The notes beneath the pieces were generated by a model. It was given only the letters and a program-made list of their open reading frames with translations, was not told where the DNA came from and ran no database searches. From NCBI GenBank assembly GCA_958295825.1, contig OY282375.1:3643489-3707488 (forward strand): a stretch of 64,000 nucleotides of DNA. Direction: 5' to 3'. Position 1 is the first letter of the stretch; each line of letters starts with the position of its first letter. Positions 52,716 to 61,411 of this stretch are shown in pieces. The position numbers and the translations under genes are program-made. This DNA is from an uncultured Candidatus Entotheonella sp. GTDB lineage: Bacteria; Tectomicrobia; Entotheonellia; Entotheonellales; Entotheonellaceae.

Positions 52716-52943
52716 TCACCATTCATAACGCTGTCCGGCAATTGTCATGTCAGTTCGGCTGGTGCGGCCTCCATTGCTCACTGGTATTTCGTGCGCCTGT
52801 AAAAAACGCCGAATGAACTCCTCGCCAATCTCTCCCCGGTTCGTATTGCCCAAACGTCTGTAGCCTTCCACCGGCGACCCGTCCCAGATGCTCTTGGGCG
52901 TGTTCTCACGAATTACAGCCGCCAGTAATTCTATCGGGTTCAT
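52716..52943 (-). pseudogene. Restriction endonuclease N-terminal fragment
   Basis: 75 residues from ATG at 52943 (MNPIELLAAVIREN). GEIGEEFIRRFLQAHEIPVS then GRTSRTDMTIAGQRYEW is the start of a PD-(D/E)XK-like type II endonuclease family, where a Lys-rich strand should follow. It ends in a stop after RYEW, so it is truncated or frameshifted. The ATG overlaps the original stop of the methyltransferase gene (ATGA, before IS insertion). Confidence 0.55.
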
Positions 52944-52993
52944 TGCGGCGGCTCCCATAAGCCTTTGCTGCCGCCCTGCTTCCAGAACACCAG

Positions 52994-53926
52994 AGGCTGT
53001 TTCATAACTACCTGATGATAGTCACAAGCAAATGAGTTAGAAGCCATTGAGAAGCTTATTCAGCGTTATCAGCATGCACGCGATATGAAAGAAGCCGCGG
53101 TAGACCTCAATATATCGATCCCAGCGCACCACCAAGCGACGAAAATTGCCCACCCAGGAAATCGTTCGCTCAACTTTCCAACGACGTTTGTAACGGCGCA
53201 GCTTGCGACCATCCTGCAAGGAGGCTCGTTTACGGTTTCTGCGATGCGGGCAAATCAAATCAATGCCCCGAGACCGCAGACGCTGGCGAAGGGCGTCTGC
53301 GTCCGCCGCCTTGTCATAAATGAGGCGCGTGGGCTTTTGGCGAGGCCGACCGCGGCCACGACGCGGCACCGACACTTGTGTCAAGGCCCGCTCGATCAAG
53401 GTCACTTCCGCTGCGGACGCCGATTCCAGGAGGTTTCCCAGAGGAACACCTTGGCCGTCTGCCACCACCATCCACTTCGTACCTTTGCCCTTCTTGGTAG
53501 GGCCGACGCAAGGCCCCCTTTTTTGGCCGGGGCAAAGCTGCCGTCGGCAAAGGTTTCGGCCCAATCAAGCTGTCCTTGGCGGTCAAGTTGCGCCAGAAAG
53601 GCGCGCCATGCCTTAAGCCACACCTCTTGTTCCTCCCAGAGGCACAGACGACGCCAACAGGTGCTGGGAGAAGGATAGGACGCTGGCAGGTCTTTCCAGC
53701 GGGCGCCGCTGCGAAGGACCCACAAGATGCCCTCGAAGCAAGGGCGATTGGGGATTGGTTTGGGTCCACCCCAAGGCGAGGCTTGGGGTTTGGGCAGGAA
53801 GGGAGCGATTTTTTCCCACTGCTCATCGCTTAGTTCACTCTGATGGCGGTTCATGTCAGGCCTCCTTTCAGCCATTGATTGCATACCAAAAGGAGGCCTC
53901 ATGCAAATTAAGTTATGAAACTGCTT
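52994..53926 (-). mobile_element. IS5-family insertion sequence with 4-bp target duplication
   Basis: 933 bp. Ends AGGCTGTTTCATAACTA (52994 on) and AAGCAGTTTCATAACTT (inverse, to 53926) are imperfect inverted repeats; CCAG lies on both sides (52990-52993; 53927-53930). It carries one transposase gene in two frames and looks recent. It lies inside a restriction-modification operon. Confidence 0.8.
53037..53854 (-). CDS. IS5-family transposase, two overlapping frames
   Basis: The first frame from ATG at 53854 has the DNA-binding part (HQSELSDEQWEKIAPFLPKP, CFEGILWVLRSGARWKDLP, WAETFADGSFAPAKKGG). The second frame (to 53037) continues with WMVVADGQGVPLGN, TRLIYDKAADADALRQRLRS, and ERTISWVGNFRRLVVRWDRY with the third catalytic residue. 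The switch lies at C-A6-G5 on the coding strand near 53520-53530, a -1 shift, as in IS427-group elements that use frameshifting. DDE residues are present. Confidence 0.8.
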
Positions 53927-54608
53927 CCAGAAAGTAGGAATGATTTTTCCGAGCATGAACCTGCCGCATGGTGCGGCTGACTCCCGGCCTGTTGTTCCTT
54001 ACGACAACGAAAAGGTCTTCGGCCACAAACCCCACGTCCGCGTAATCCTGCAGGATCTCGACGTGGGTGAACCGCTGCCGGTTGGAGCACACCTCATCCT
54101 GGCATTTCACAATCAGGACACCCCGCTCGCGGAGTACCCTGTGGGCCTCGACTCCCGCATCGTGATAAAGGTCCAAGACGGCTTCGTGGTATTTGCTCCC
54201 GGTACGGTTCCCCGACCCATTGTTCCGGTAATGATCCTCGAACGGTGAGTGCGACTGATGAGCAGTTCCTCCCGGCGAGTGCATGTAGGGAGGATCGAGA
54301 ACCACGCAATCAATCTCTCCGTCGCGGTAGGGAAGGTCGCGGCAGTCGATACCATCGAGAATGTCGGTTGGCCGCAAGTCATACTGCCCCTGGGGTACGT
54401 GTCGCCAGAATACCCCTTTGCCATAGGTAACGTCGGCCACAATGCTTCCGTTTTTCACATACAGCCCCAAAATGTGCGGAAACGCGCGGTCATTGCCTTC
54501 GACAAAAGCGCTCAAGACCAGATCGTTCGTGGGCCTGCCATTGTGGGCAACACGCTTGTGCATGGTCTGGGAGGATCGAATCCTGTTGGGGTGCGTCTGT
54601 CTGCGCAT
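53913..54608 (-). CDS. DNA methyltransferase of a type II system, 3' end split by IS5
   Basis: 231 residues as read. DDE-free, class N6/N4 methyltransferase with catalytic VVLDPPYMHSPGG in the middle and the SAM-binding VADVTYGKGVFWRHV near the start. The C-terminal helices QVHARKNHSYF run into LEAVS from the IS end; without the IS the frame would continue LVFWKQGGSKGLWEPPQ and stop over the endonuclease ATG. Thus the IS clips only about 17 residues. Start ATG at 54608 with GGTG upstream, or 54563. Its endonuclease partner is broken, so this may survive as an orphan methyltransferase. Confidence 0.82.
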   Translation of the reverse strand: MRRQTHPNRIRSSQTMHKRVAHNGRPTNDLVLSAFVEGNDRAFPHILGLYVKNGSIVADVTYGKGVFWRHVPQGQYDLRPTDILDGIDCRDLPYRDGEIDCVVLDPPYMHSPGGTAHQSHSPFEDHYRNNGSGNRTGSKYHEAVLDLYHDAGVEAHRVLRERGVLIVKCQDEVCSNRQRFTHVEILQDYADVGFVAEDLFVVVRNNRPGVSRTMRQVHARKNHSYFLEAVS

Positions 54609-54699
54609 ACATTCACCAAAGTAAGATGGGGCTATGCGAAGTTGTGAGGCATCACACTCGGTGACGCAGTTTACTCAAGGTTCACGTTACTGCAAATTG

Positions 54700-54930
54700 C
54701 CTTGACTGCCGGAAGTCAGCATGAGAAACCAACGTCTGCTGCAGAAATTGGCCAACGAGACCGGCCTGCACATCCACGTCAGTCATCTCCCGCCCGGCAC
54801 AAGCAAGTGGAACAAGATCGAGCATCGGCTCTTTTGCCACGTCACGGCGAACTGGCGCGGCACATCGCTGACGACGTATGAGACCATTATCGACCGTATT
54901 GGCAACACACGGACGGCCTGTGCTTCCCTC
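54700..54930 (+). pseudogene. ISAzo13-type transposase C-terminal relic
   Basis: From about 54721, RNQRLLQKLANETGLHIHVS then HLPPGTSKWNKIEHRLFCHV and TANWRGTSLTTYETIIDRIG match the conserved C-terminus of ISAzo13 transposases. Nothing upstream and no inverted repeats were recognised. Downstream the frame continues into unrelated sequence. Confidence 0.65.
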
Positions 54931-55134
54931 GAGTCATCTATCGGCTCGGCTTCATTGGCCAGTGTGGACGCGGTGGTGAAGCGCGAGCCCCTGGCGGAAC
55001 TAGGCAGCATACGACGCCTTCGCGGCCATGCGGTTCGGCATCGAGGGTATGCGGCGGGAAAGCGACGGCGATGCGGCAACCGCACGCCGTCAACTACGAT
55101 TCGCGATGCGTTGATAGACCAACAGAAGGCATCG

Positions 55135-56481
55135 TTATTCAATCTGCGACAAATCAAGCGGCTCCACCAGCCGCTTGATCGTCCGCGCCACGTCCTGCGC
55201 CCCCTGGCCTTGCGGCCCGACCCGCCGAAAGATCGCCTCGGCTGCGCGCAGCCGGTCCAGCGCCTCCGCCATCTGTCCTTGCCGCCCGTAGACGTTGCCG
55301 ATGTTGCCGAGGTCTCGCGCCCGGCCCGCGGCGTGCCCGCTGTCCGTATCCAGCTCAAGCGCTCGTTCGTGGGCGGCCAGCGCCTTGTCCAACTGCCGCT
55401 GCCGCTCGTACACGTTGCCGACGTGGCTGAGCGCCGCGGCCTGTCCGACCGCGTGCTTGATCCGCGTGTACAGTTTGAACGACCCTTCGTACGCCGCCAG
55501 CGCCCTGTCCAACTGCCCCTGCCTGAAATACACGTCGCCGATGTCGTCCATGACCGCAGCTCGATCGCCCGTGTTGCCGAGTTCGGCATGAGATCGCAAC
55601 GCCCTGCCCAGCGATATCAGCGCGTCGCTAATCTGCCCCCGCATCCGGTAAGCATTGCCGATGTCCGCCAAGGCGAACGCCTGCCCAATGCTCCCAAGCC
55701 GCTGTTCGGCAAGCTGATACGCCCGCCGATACCAGTCCAGTGCCGCGTCCGGGAGCCCCTGCTCGGCATGCACGTGACCCAGGTTCCCCAGGGCTACCGC
55801 CTGCCCCTTCGCATGGTCCAGTTGTTGGCTCAACTCCAGCGCTCGCTGGTGCGTGGCGAGGGCCTCGGCCATCCTGCCCTGCGCCGCCTGCAGATTGCCA
55901 ACGTGCCCGAGAGCGGCGGCCTCGGCCAGAAGGTCCCGCTCTTGCTTGGCGACGTCCAGGGCTGTGTGGTGCGCGGCCAGCGCCTCATCGACGCGACCTT
56001 GCTCCCGATACACAACGCCCAGGCCCAGGTGAAGGGCCGGCACGAAGTCGTGGCCGCCGCGCTTCTCAATCAGCTCTAACCCCGTGCGAAAATGCGCCTC
56101 GGCCGCCGCAAGCTCGCCCAGGTTGAGCGATACCAGACCGGCATTGAGAGATGCAGAGAGCGTCGCATACGCCTCCAAAGACCGCTGGTGCTCCTTGCCC
56201 GCGGCCCTGTAGCGGTACGCTCCGGCTTGCTCTTCCGCCGAAGCGAATGCTTCCGCCGCGGCGGCGCGGCTGGCCGCCTCAGCCTGCTGCAATTCCGCAT
56301 CGAAGCGAGCGGTCGTGGCCTTGTACAACAAGCCCCGAGGCGTGTGAACGACGGCGAAAGACGGTTCCGCCGGCGGGTCGCCGCCCTTGTTTAGCGCAAA
56401 GCCTCCCAGCGCCGCAGCAATAACCACGACCCCGAGCGTCAGCAACAACCATCCGCGCCGCACATCTGACCAACTTCGCAT
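55135..56481 (-). CDS. Membrane-anchored TPR-repeat protein
   Basis: 448 residues. A single anchor at about 10-30 (WLLLTLGVVVIAAALGGFAL) is followed by a helical region and roughly nine 40-residue TPR-like repeats, such as ALGNLGHVHAEQGLPDAALD, ALADIGNAYRMRGQISDALI, AVMDDIGDVYFRQGQLDRAL, ALSHVGNVYERQRQLDKALA and DLGNIGNVYGRQGQMAEALD. Function unknown; TPR scaffolds bind partner proteins. It is minus strand and ends close to the preceding transposase relic; the SDR gene lies 14 bases upstream. Confidence 0.85.
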   Translation of the reverse strand: MRSWSDVRRGWLLLTLGVVVIAAALGGFALNKGGDPPAEPSFAVVHTPRGLLYKATTARFDAELQQAEAASRAAAAEAFASAEEQAGAYRYRAAGKEHQRSLEAYATLSASLNAGLVSLNLGELAAAEAHFRTGLELIEKRGGHDFVPALHLGLGVVYREQGRVDEALAAHHTALDVAKQERDLLAEAAALGHVGNLQAAQGRMAEALATHQRALELSQQLDHAKGQAVALGNLGHVHAEQGLPDAALDWYRRAYQLAEQRLGSIGQAFALADIGNAYRMRGQISDALISLGRALRSHAELGNTGDRAAVMDDIGDVYFRQGQLDRALAAYEGSFKLYTRIKHAVGQAAALSHVGNVYERQRQLDKALAAHERALELDTDSGHAAGRARDLGNIGNVYGRQGQMAEALDRLRAAEAIFRRVGPQGQGAQDVARTIKRLVEPLDLSQIE

Positions 56482-56495
56482 CGTCTCGCCTCACC

Positions 56496-57263
56496 TTACT
56501 GCGCCATAAACCCGCCGTCCGCCGCCATCGCGTGCCCCGTGATGAACGACGCCGCGTCCGAGCACAGCCACACGACCGTTTCGGCAATCTCCTCGGGCCG
56601 CCCCAGGCGCCCGATCGGCTCGCGCGCCAGCATCTGCGCTTCCAGTTCCGGCCCTTCGTGCCGCAGCACGTAATCCACCATCGGCGTACGCACGTACCCC
56701 GGACACACCGCGTTGACGCGAATTCCCTGGCTGCCATATTCCAGGGCCGCCGTCTTGGTGAGCCCGACCACGCCGTGCTTGCTGGCCACGTAGGCCGAGC
56801 GACCCGCGATCCCGACCAGCCCGGCGATCGATGCGGTATTGACGACGGCACCGCTTCCCTGCGTCCGCATCTGCGCCAGCTCGTATTTCAGGCACAGCCA
56901 GACGCCCGTCAGATTGACCGCCAGCACCCGGTGCCAATCGTCCAGCGGATATTCGTCCGTCGGCGGATAGGCGCGCTGCGTCACGCCCGCGTTGTTGTAC
57001 GCGCAGTCCAGCCGTCCGTAGGTCGCTACGGCTTGGCTGACCAGCGCCTCCACCTCCGTGTCGGCCGTCACGTCGGCGCGCACGAACACCGCCTCACCGC
57101 CCTGCTCCGTGATGCCGTGCACCGTTTGCTGGCCACCGTCCTCGTCCATGTCCGCGACCACCAGCTTCGCACCCTCGCGGGCAAACACCAGCGCCGTCGC
57201 CCGGCCGATCCCCGAACCCCCGCCCGTCACCAACGCCACCTTGCCTTCCACTCGTCCCACCAT
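56496..57263 (-). CDS. Short-chain dehydrogenase/reductase
   Basis: 255-residue SDR with cofactor motif GGGSGIGRA (near residue 14), aspartate VVADMDEDG after beta 2 suggesting NAD preference, NNAGV, catalytic VNTASIAG (Ser) and YVASKHG (Tyr, Lys), and end GHAMAADGGFMAQ. ATG at 57263 (MVGRVEGK) is chosen since GGAGGAG precedes it; 57281 is an alternative start. It lies just upstream of the TPR gene on the same strand. Substrate unknown. Confidence 0.93.
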   Translation of the reverse strand: MVGRVEGKVALVTGGGSGIGRATALVFAREGAKLVVADMDEDGGQQTVHGITEQGGEAVFVRADVTADTEVEALVSQAVATYGRLDCAYNNAGVTQRAYPPTDEYPLDDWHRVLAVNLTGVWLCLKYELAQMRTQGSGAVVNTASIAGLVGIAGRSAYVASKHGVVGLTKTAALEYGSQGIRVNAVCPGYVRTPMVDYVLRHEGPELEAQMLAREPIGRLGRPEEIAETVVWLCSDAASFITGHAMAADGGFMAQ

Positions 57264-57647
57264 TGTCCAGCGCTCCTCCAAACCGTGTTGTGTCCGCGTC
57301 GAGACCGATTCCCAAAAACGAGCGCGTATCCTATCACAACCCTTTTCTGCGCAGGCTCACTGTCCCGATTTCGGGCGCGGGTAGAGCATGTCTTCGGGGC
57401 GCAGCGAACGACATGGGCGGGACGTTGGTTCGCAGCATCGGGCTTGTATGGGCGAGGGCGCGGACAGGTCTCAAGACCCTTGCCTGCAACATGCGTCGCC
57501 TGGTTCACTTGCAGCGTCTGGCGATGGTGGATTCACGCTAAAGGTGCCAGGGCAAGTAATCCGGACCGGAGATGCCGCTGTTTTCGCAAAACAAGGGGGC
57601 GGCAAACGGCCACGAAAGTTGGCCTTGCCTCGAAAAGTGGGAGAAAG
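57264..57647. other. Divergent gap without a recognised gene
   Basis: About 380 bases between the SDR (minus) and thioesterase (plus) starts. Several short frames overlap but none has a ribosome site and a family match. Promoters of both should lie here; I saw no strong consensus. Confidence 0.45.
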
Positions 57648-58060
57648 ATGAACGTCAAGGAACTGCTTGCAGAAGACCGGTGGTCCGGTAGGATCGACTT
57701 CACGATCGAAACCCGGGATTCGGACCTAGTGGTGGCAAGCATGCCTGTGACAGATGCAGCGAGGAACGCATTTGGCACTGTACACGCCGGGGCATTGATC
57801 TGGTTCGCCGCTATCGCCGCAACGCTTTGCGCAGTCGGTGGTCTGGGCACCGTCAGCGAAGCTGGTAAAGACTTTCTCATGGCAATTGCCCTGCACACGG
57901 TTCTGTTGGGCAACGAACGCAAAGGCGACCTGACTGCCAGAATCAACGACGGTCAAACGTGGCAGGAAATTCGTTGTCGCTCGAACGGAAGTCAGAGGCG
58001 AGGCGGGTCGGCTCCTGATCGACATGACGACAACGCATTTGCACGCGGGCTACAGCCGCC
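57648..58060 (+). pseudogene. Hotdog thioesterase (PaaI/DUF4442-like), frameshifted
   Basis: ATG at 57648 follows GTGGGAG. First frame: MNVKELLAEDRWSGRIDFTI, then RNAFGTVHAGALIWFAAIAA with the HAGAL motif and GDLTARIND. Near 57955 a one-base shift is needed to continue VKRGRKFVVARTEVRGEAGR then LLIDMTTTHLHAG. The second frame ends without a proper stop and overlaps the convergent nucleoside hydrolase gene. Only about the last third is affected, so a sequencing error would restore most of the protein. Confidence 0.65.
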
Positions 58061-58991
58061 CGATGCACTCGATCAGGAGGTCAAGAACGCCCTCGCCGTC
58101 AGCCTCTGTGACCCAGTGCGCGTTCGGCGGCTTGCCGGTCACGCCCCACCAATCCACCACGGTAGCACCCAGCGTGTGCGTTCCCTCGGTCTCCACGGCG
58201 ACCGGAACGGACTCGGTTTTGAACAACTCCGGTTGCAGCAGCCAGGCAATGGTGCAGGGATCGTGAATCGGCAGGCGGTCTGGACCGAAGCGGGCCGTGC
58301 GGCTGTGGACGGCGGGGCGCAACAGGGCGGCCAGACGCCGCGCCGGTTCGCTGCCGGCACGCGCCAAGCGCTCGGCACGGGCGGGGCTGGTGAGCACCTG
58401 ATGAGTGGCGTCGAGACTTATGATGGTCATCGGACGCCCGCAGTCGAGAACCCGCGCCGCGGCGTGCGGGTCGGCGTAGACGTTGAACTCGGCCGTCGGC
58501 GTCACGTTGCCGCCGGCCCGCGACGCCCCGCCCATGAGCACGATCTGCCGAATCTTTGGCAGCAACGCCGGGGATTCCGCAACCAGAGCCGCGACATTGG
58601 TCAGCGGTCCGATTGCAACCAGGGTGATCTCGTCATCCGCGGCAATACGCAACGTTTCATTCATGAAGGCGGTCGCGCCGCCGGGTTCGACCGCCCCCGG
58701 TCGCATGTCCACCTCCATGCCCTCCAACCCGCTTTCTCCGTGCGCCCGCGTGCCGGTCACGGGTTCCCGCGCCAGCGGCTTGTCGGCGCCCGCGTGCACC
58801 GCCACGCCCGGGAAGCCGCACAGATCGCAGATGAATCGCGCATTCCGATACGTCAACGCCAGCGGCACGTTGCCGGCCACCGCGGTGATGCCGACAAGCT
58901 CAATCTCCGCTGCCGAAGCGAGCACCATCGCAATGGCCAAGGCATCATCGCGGCCCGGGTCACAGTCGAGGATGATACGGCGTCGGCGCAT
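58050..58991 (-). CDS. Nucleoside hydrolase (IUNH family)
   Basis: Hydrolyses purine or pyrimidine ribonucleosides to base and ribose in the cytoplasm. 313 residues. The Ca2+-binding start ILDCDPGRDDALAI is the family's DxDPGxDD motif, followed by AVAGNVPLALTYRNA, LVAIGPLTNVAALV, MGGASRAGGNVTPTAEFN and, near residue 240, HDPCTIAWLL. ATG at 58991 has AAGGAG in its RBS region; 59012 is the first ATG but lacks one. Convergent to the thioesterase. Purine versus pyrimidine choice is not clear. Confidence 0.93.
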   Translation of the reverse strand: MRRRRIILDCDPGRDDALAIAMVLASAAEIELVGITAVAGNVPLALTYRNARFICDLCGFPGVAVHAGADKPLAREPVTGTRAHGESGLEGMEVDMRPGAVEPGGATAFMNETLRIAADDEITLVAIGPLTNVAALVAESPALLPKIRQIVLMGGASRAGGNVTPTAEFNVYADPHAAARVLDCGRPMTIISLDATHQVLTSPARAERLARAGSEPARRLAALLRPAVHSRTARFGPDRLPIHDPCTIAWLLQPELFKTESVPVAVETEGTHTLGATVVDWWGVTGKPPNAHWVTEADGEGVLDLLIECIGRL

Positions 58992-59012
58992 GCGCGAATT
59001 CTCCTTCCGCAT

Positions 59013-59274
59013 TTACGACTCCTCCAGCCGTGCCTGCATGACGTTCTTGATCTGCGTTTGGTAAGGCACCTTGCGCAGCCGCGCCCTTGGCCTTGAACGC
59101 CGCCAGCAGCGGTTCGGACACCTTCAGGCTAACAAGCCGCGAGCGGGTGGTTGCGGCGCCGTGGAGTCTGCGGAAATCGTCCAGGAAACGAACGATGTCC
59201 TCGGGGGACAACTCACGGCAACGTTCGAGGTACGCGTCGGAGAATTTCTGCAGGGGACGCTCGGATGCCATCAT
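59013..59274 (-). pseudogene. RHH/BrnA-like antitoxin, frameshifted
   Basis: From ATG at 59274, MASERPLQKFSDAYLERCRE and RSRLVSLKVSEPLLAAFKAK fit a CopG/BrnA-type antitoxin. A one-base shift near 59080 restores KVPYQTQIKNVMQARLEES and stop at 59013, the family C-terminus; without it the frame runs on. The ATG overlaps the nucleotidyltransferase stop (TGATG). The break removes the DNA-binding helix in the current frame. Confidence 0.65.
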
Positions 59275-59732
59275 AGCCGCTCCAGTGCCCGGATGTCTTC
59301 CATGTCCTGCGGCCTGCCGCTCACCCGTTTCATATCGATCAGGTCCTTTATCGACAGCACCTGCACCGGCCCCGAGGGCAGGTTCACCTGCCGGGTCCGC
59401 TTGCCCGTCAGATCGTAGGTAATGATGATATCCACCTGCTCCAGCGGGTCGTCCGGGTTGTAGAAGTTCCACGCGATGAGGTTGCGATTCTTCGCGTACT
59501 CGTCACGAAACGCGAAGACCTCGCGGGCGGTCACCGGCAGCCGCGGCACCAGGCCGATGCCGTTCAGCGCCGCCTCCGCTCCGGTAAGCGATTGCTCCGT
59601 CCAGCGCAGCACCACATCCACGTCAATCGTCCCGCGTACGGCGCCGTGCAAGGCAACGGCATAGCCCCCCACAACTGCGTAGCGGACACCGGCCTCCCGC
59701 AAGGCGACGCATATCTTCTCCAGAAAGGTCAT
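59271..59732 (-). CDS. Nucleotidyltransferase, AbiEii/MNT-like
   Basis: 153 residues. GGYAVALHGAVRGTIDVDVV gives the nucleotidyltransferase motif with catalytic aspartates; LEQVDIIITYDL supplies the third. The C-terminal SIKDLIDMKRVSGRPQDMED fits DUF1814-like/AbiEii type proteins used as toxins or paired antitoxin-like enzymes. ATG at 59732. It overlaps the following antitoxin-like gene by four bases. Not a primary-metabolism enzyme, I infer. Confidence 0.8.
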   Translation of the reverse strand: MTFLEKICVALREAGVRYAVVGGYAVALHGAVRGTIDVDVVLRWTEQSLTGAEAALNGIGLVPRLPVTAREVFAFRDEYAKNRNLIAWNFYNPDDPLEQVDIIITYDLTGKRTRQVNLPSGPVQVLSIKDLIDMKRVSGRPQDMEDIRALERL

Positions 59733-59777
59733 GGCTTGAGTATATATCAGGATATCCGTTACGCCATACCGCCTGCA

Positions 59778-61310
59778 TCAGGCCAACTGCCCGCGCATGT
59801 CGCGGTCGAGCTGCCGGCCGAGTTGCTGCAGCAGCGCGAGGGTTTCGTCCACGCTAGTACGGGTGACGGGATGGCTGACGATGCAAGCGCGGAGGACACG
59901 GGCACCGTTGAGCTCGGTGCCGGAGACGAGGGCGCGGCCGTCGGCGGCGAGGGCCATTTCGAGGGCATGGTTGAGGGTGTTGAGATAAATTTCGACGGCC
60001 GGCGTGCCGGGGGTCAGATCGGGCGGCACGTAGCGGAAGCAACAGATGCTCAGTACGACCGGGGTGACCAGCTCGAAATCGGCGGCGGCATCGAGGCGGG
60101 CGGCGAGATAGCGGGCCAGGGCGAGGTGGTTGGCGATCAACTCGGCGTAGCGGTCGACGCCGTATTGGCGCAGGGCGAGCCAGACTTTGAGGGCGCGGTC
60201 GGTGCGGCTCAGCTCGAAGCCGTATTCGTACTGGTTGTGCTCACTGCCCATGGCCCCGCGCAAGTAGGGCGGAATGAGGCTGAAAGTGTCGCCGAGATCA
60301 CGCCATGCCCTGGTGAGGATGCAAGCGGCCTCAAAGGGGGTATTCAGCCACTTGTGGGGGTCGAGGGTGAGCGAGTCGGCACGCTCCAATCCCTTGAACA
60401 GCGGACGTGCTTCGGGGGCGAGACGGGCAAGGGCGCCGTAGGCCCCGTCGACGTGGAACCACACGTCGTGGCGCTGGGCGATATCGGCCAGATGGTCGAG
60501 GGGATCGATGGCGCCGGTGTTCACCGTGCCGGCGTTGCCGATGAGGCAGAACGGCTTACAGCCGGCGCGGATATCGGCCTGGATCGCGGATTCCAGGACG
60601 TCCAGATCGATGCGGAACCCGCTGTCCACCGGGATTTTGCGCAGTTGCGCGGCGCCCATGCCGAGAAGCTCGGCGCTGCGGTCGATGCAGGAGTGAGCTT
60701 CGCTGGAGACGTAAGCCGTCAGCACCGGACGCTGTGCGACGCCCTCGGAGCGCACGTCCCAGCCGGCCCGGCGCACCCGCGCGACAGCCAAAGCCACCAG
60801 GTTGGCCCACGAGCCGCCGGTGGTCATGTAGCCGGCAGCGTTGTCGGAGAAGCCCACCACGTCGCCGAGCCAGCGCGCCGCCGTGACCTCGATCTGGCAA
60901 CTCGCCGGTTGGTTCTTCCACGTAGTCGGACGGAGCTTGATACTGCTGACCAACGCCTCGATGAGCCCCGTCAGAGGTGTAGACGCGGAAAGGACGTACG
61001 CCATCATGCGTGGATGATTGGGGTTGCCTGCCGCGGGCAGCAGCTGATCGCGGATGATCGTCAGCAGGTCGTCGGCGTCCATGCCGCCGCGCGGCACCGG
61101 ACCGCCAAAGACCGACTCCATCGCCTCCCGAGTCTGGGCGGGGGGGAATACCGGCCGGCGGGTGGGATGGGTCAGGTCGTCGGTAATCATATCGACGATG
61201 CGGTATCCCAACTCCCGTATCGTCTTGGCATCCATCGCCAGAGCGTTGTCCTCCGGCAGGGATTGATTCTCCGCTTGTTGTTGTGTATCCTGCATCGTCT
61301 TAGCTCTCAT
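59778..61310 (-). CDS. PLP-dependent amino acid decarboxylase (group II)
   Basis: 510 residues. Decarboxylates an aromatic or acidic amino acid. PLP lysine is in LTLDPHKWLNTPFEA, the aspartate that contacts the pyridine ring in WFHVDGAYGALA, and active-site SSEAHSCIDRSAELLG is present; TTGGSWANLVAL binds phosphate. Length and motifs fit the aromatic-L-amino-acid/tyrosine decarboxylase branch. Start ATG at 61310 or 61295; the latter is weakly supported by GAG upstream. No transporter or synthetase neighbours mark a pathway. It is separated from PBP4 by a divergent gap. Confidence 0.9.
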   Translation of the reverse strand: MRAKTMQDTQQQAENQSLPEDNALAMDAKTIRELGYRIVDMITDDLTHPTRRPVFPPAQTREAMESVFGGPVPRGGMDADDLLTIIRDQLLPAAGNPNHPRMMAYVLSASTPLTGLIEALVSSIKLRPTTWKNQPASCQIEVTAARWLGDVVGFSDNAAGYMTTGGSWANLVALAVARVRRAGWDVRSEGVAQRPVLTAYVSSEAHSCIDRSAELLGMGAAQLRKIPVDSGFRIDLDVLESAIQADIRAGCKPFCLIGNAGTVNTGAIDPLDHLADIAQRHDVWFHVDGAYGALARLAPEARPLFKGLERADSLTLDPHKWLNTPFEAACILTRAWRDLGDTFSLIPPYLRGAMGSEHNQYEYGFELSRTDRALKVWLALRQYGVDRYAELIANHLALARYLAARLDAAADFELVTPVVLSICCFRYVPPDLTPGTPAVEIYLNTLNHALEMALAADGRALVSGTELNGARVLRACIVSHPVTRTSVDETLALLQQLGRQLDRDMRGQLA

Positions 61311-61411
61311 CTGCTTGGGAGTTCATCCTCAGACCCGTTTCAACACCGCCCGACCACGATGACAAGCCTGTCACTTCCAGCGACCATTCGCAAACAACCA
61401 AGGATTCGCCA

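Noticed and set aside
52537-52722. 61-residue minus-strand frame after the restriction fragment, MVRSIEDDAEDV
   Set aside because: Could be a frameshifted continuation of the endonuclease, but similarity is too weak and it overlaps the GalT-like gene.
56532-59096. 854-residue plus-strand open frame
   Set aside because: Most of it overlaps the SDR and nucleoside hydrolase genes on the other strand; only 57648-57960 is real coding sequence, as part of the thioesterase.
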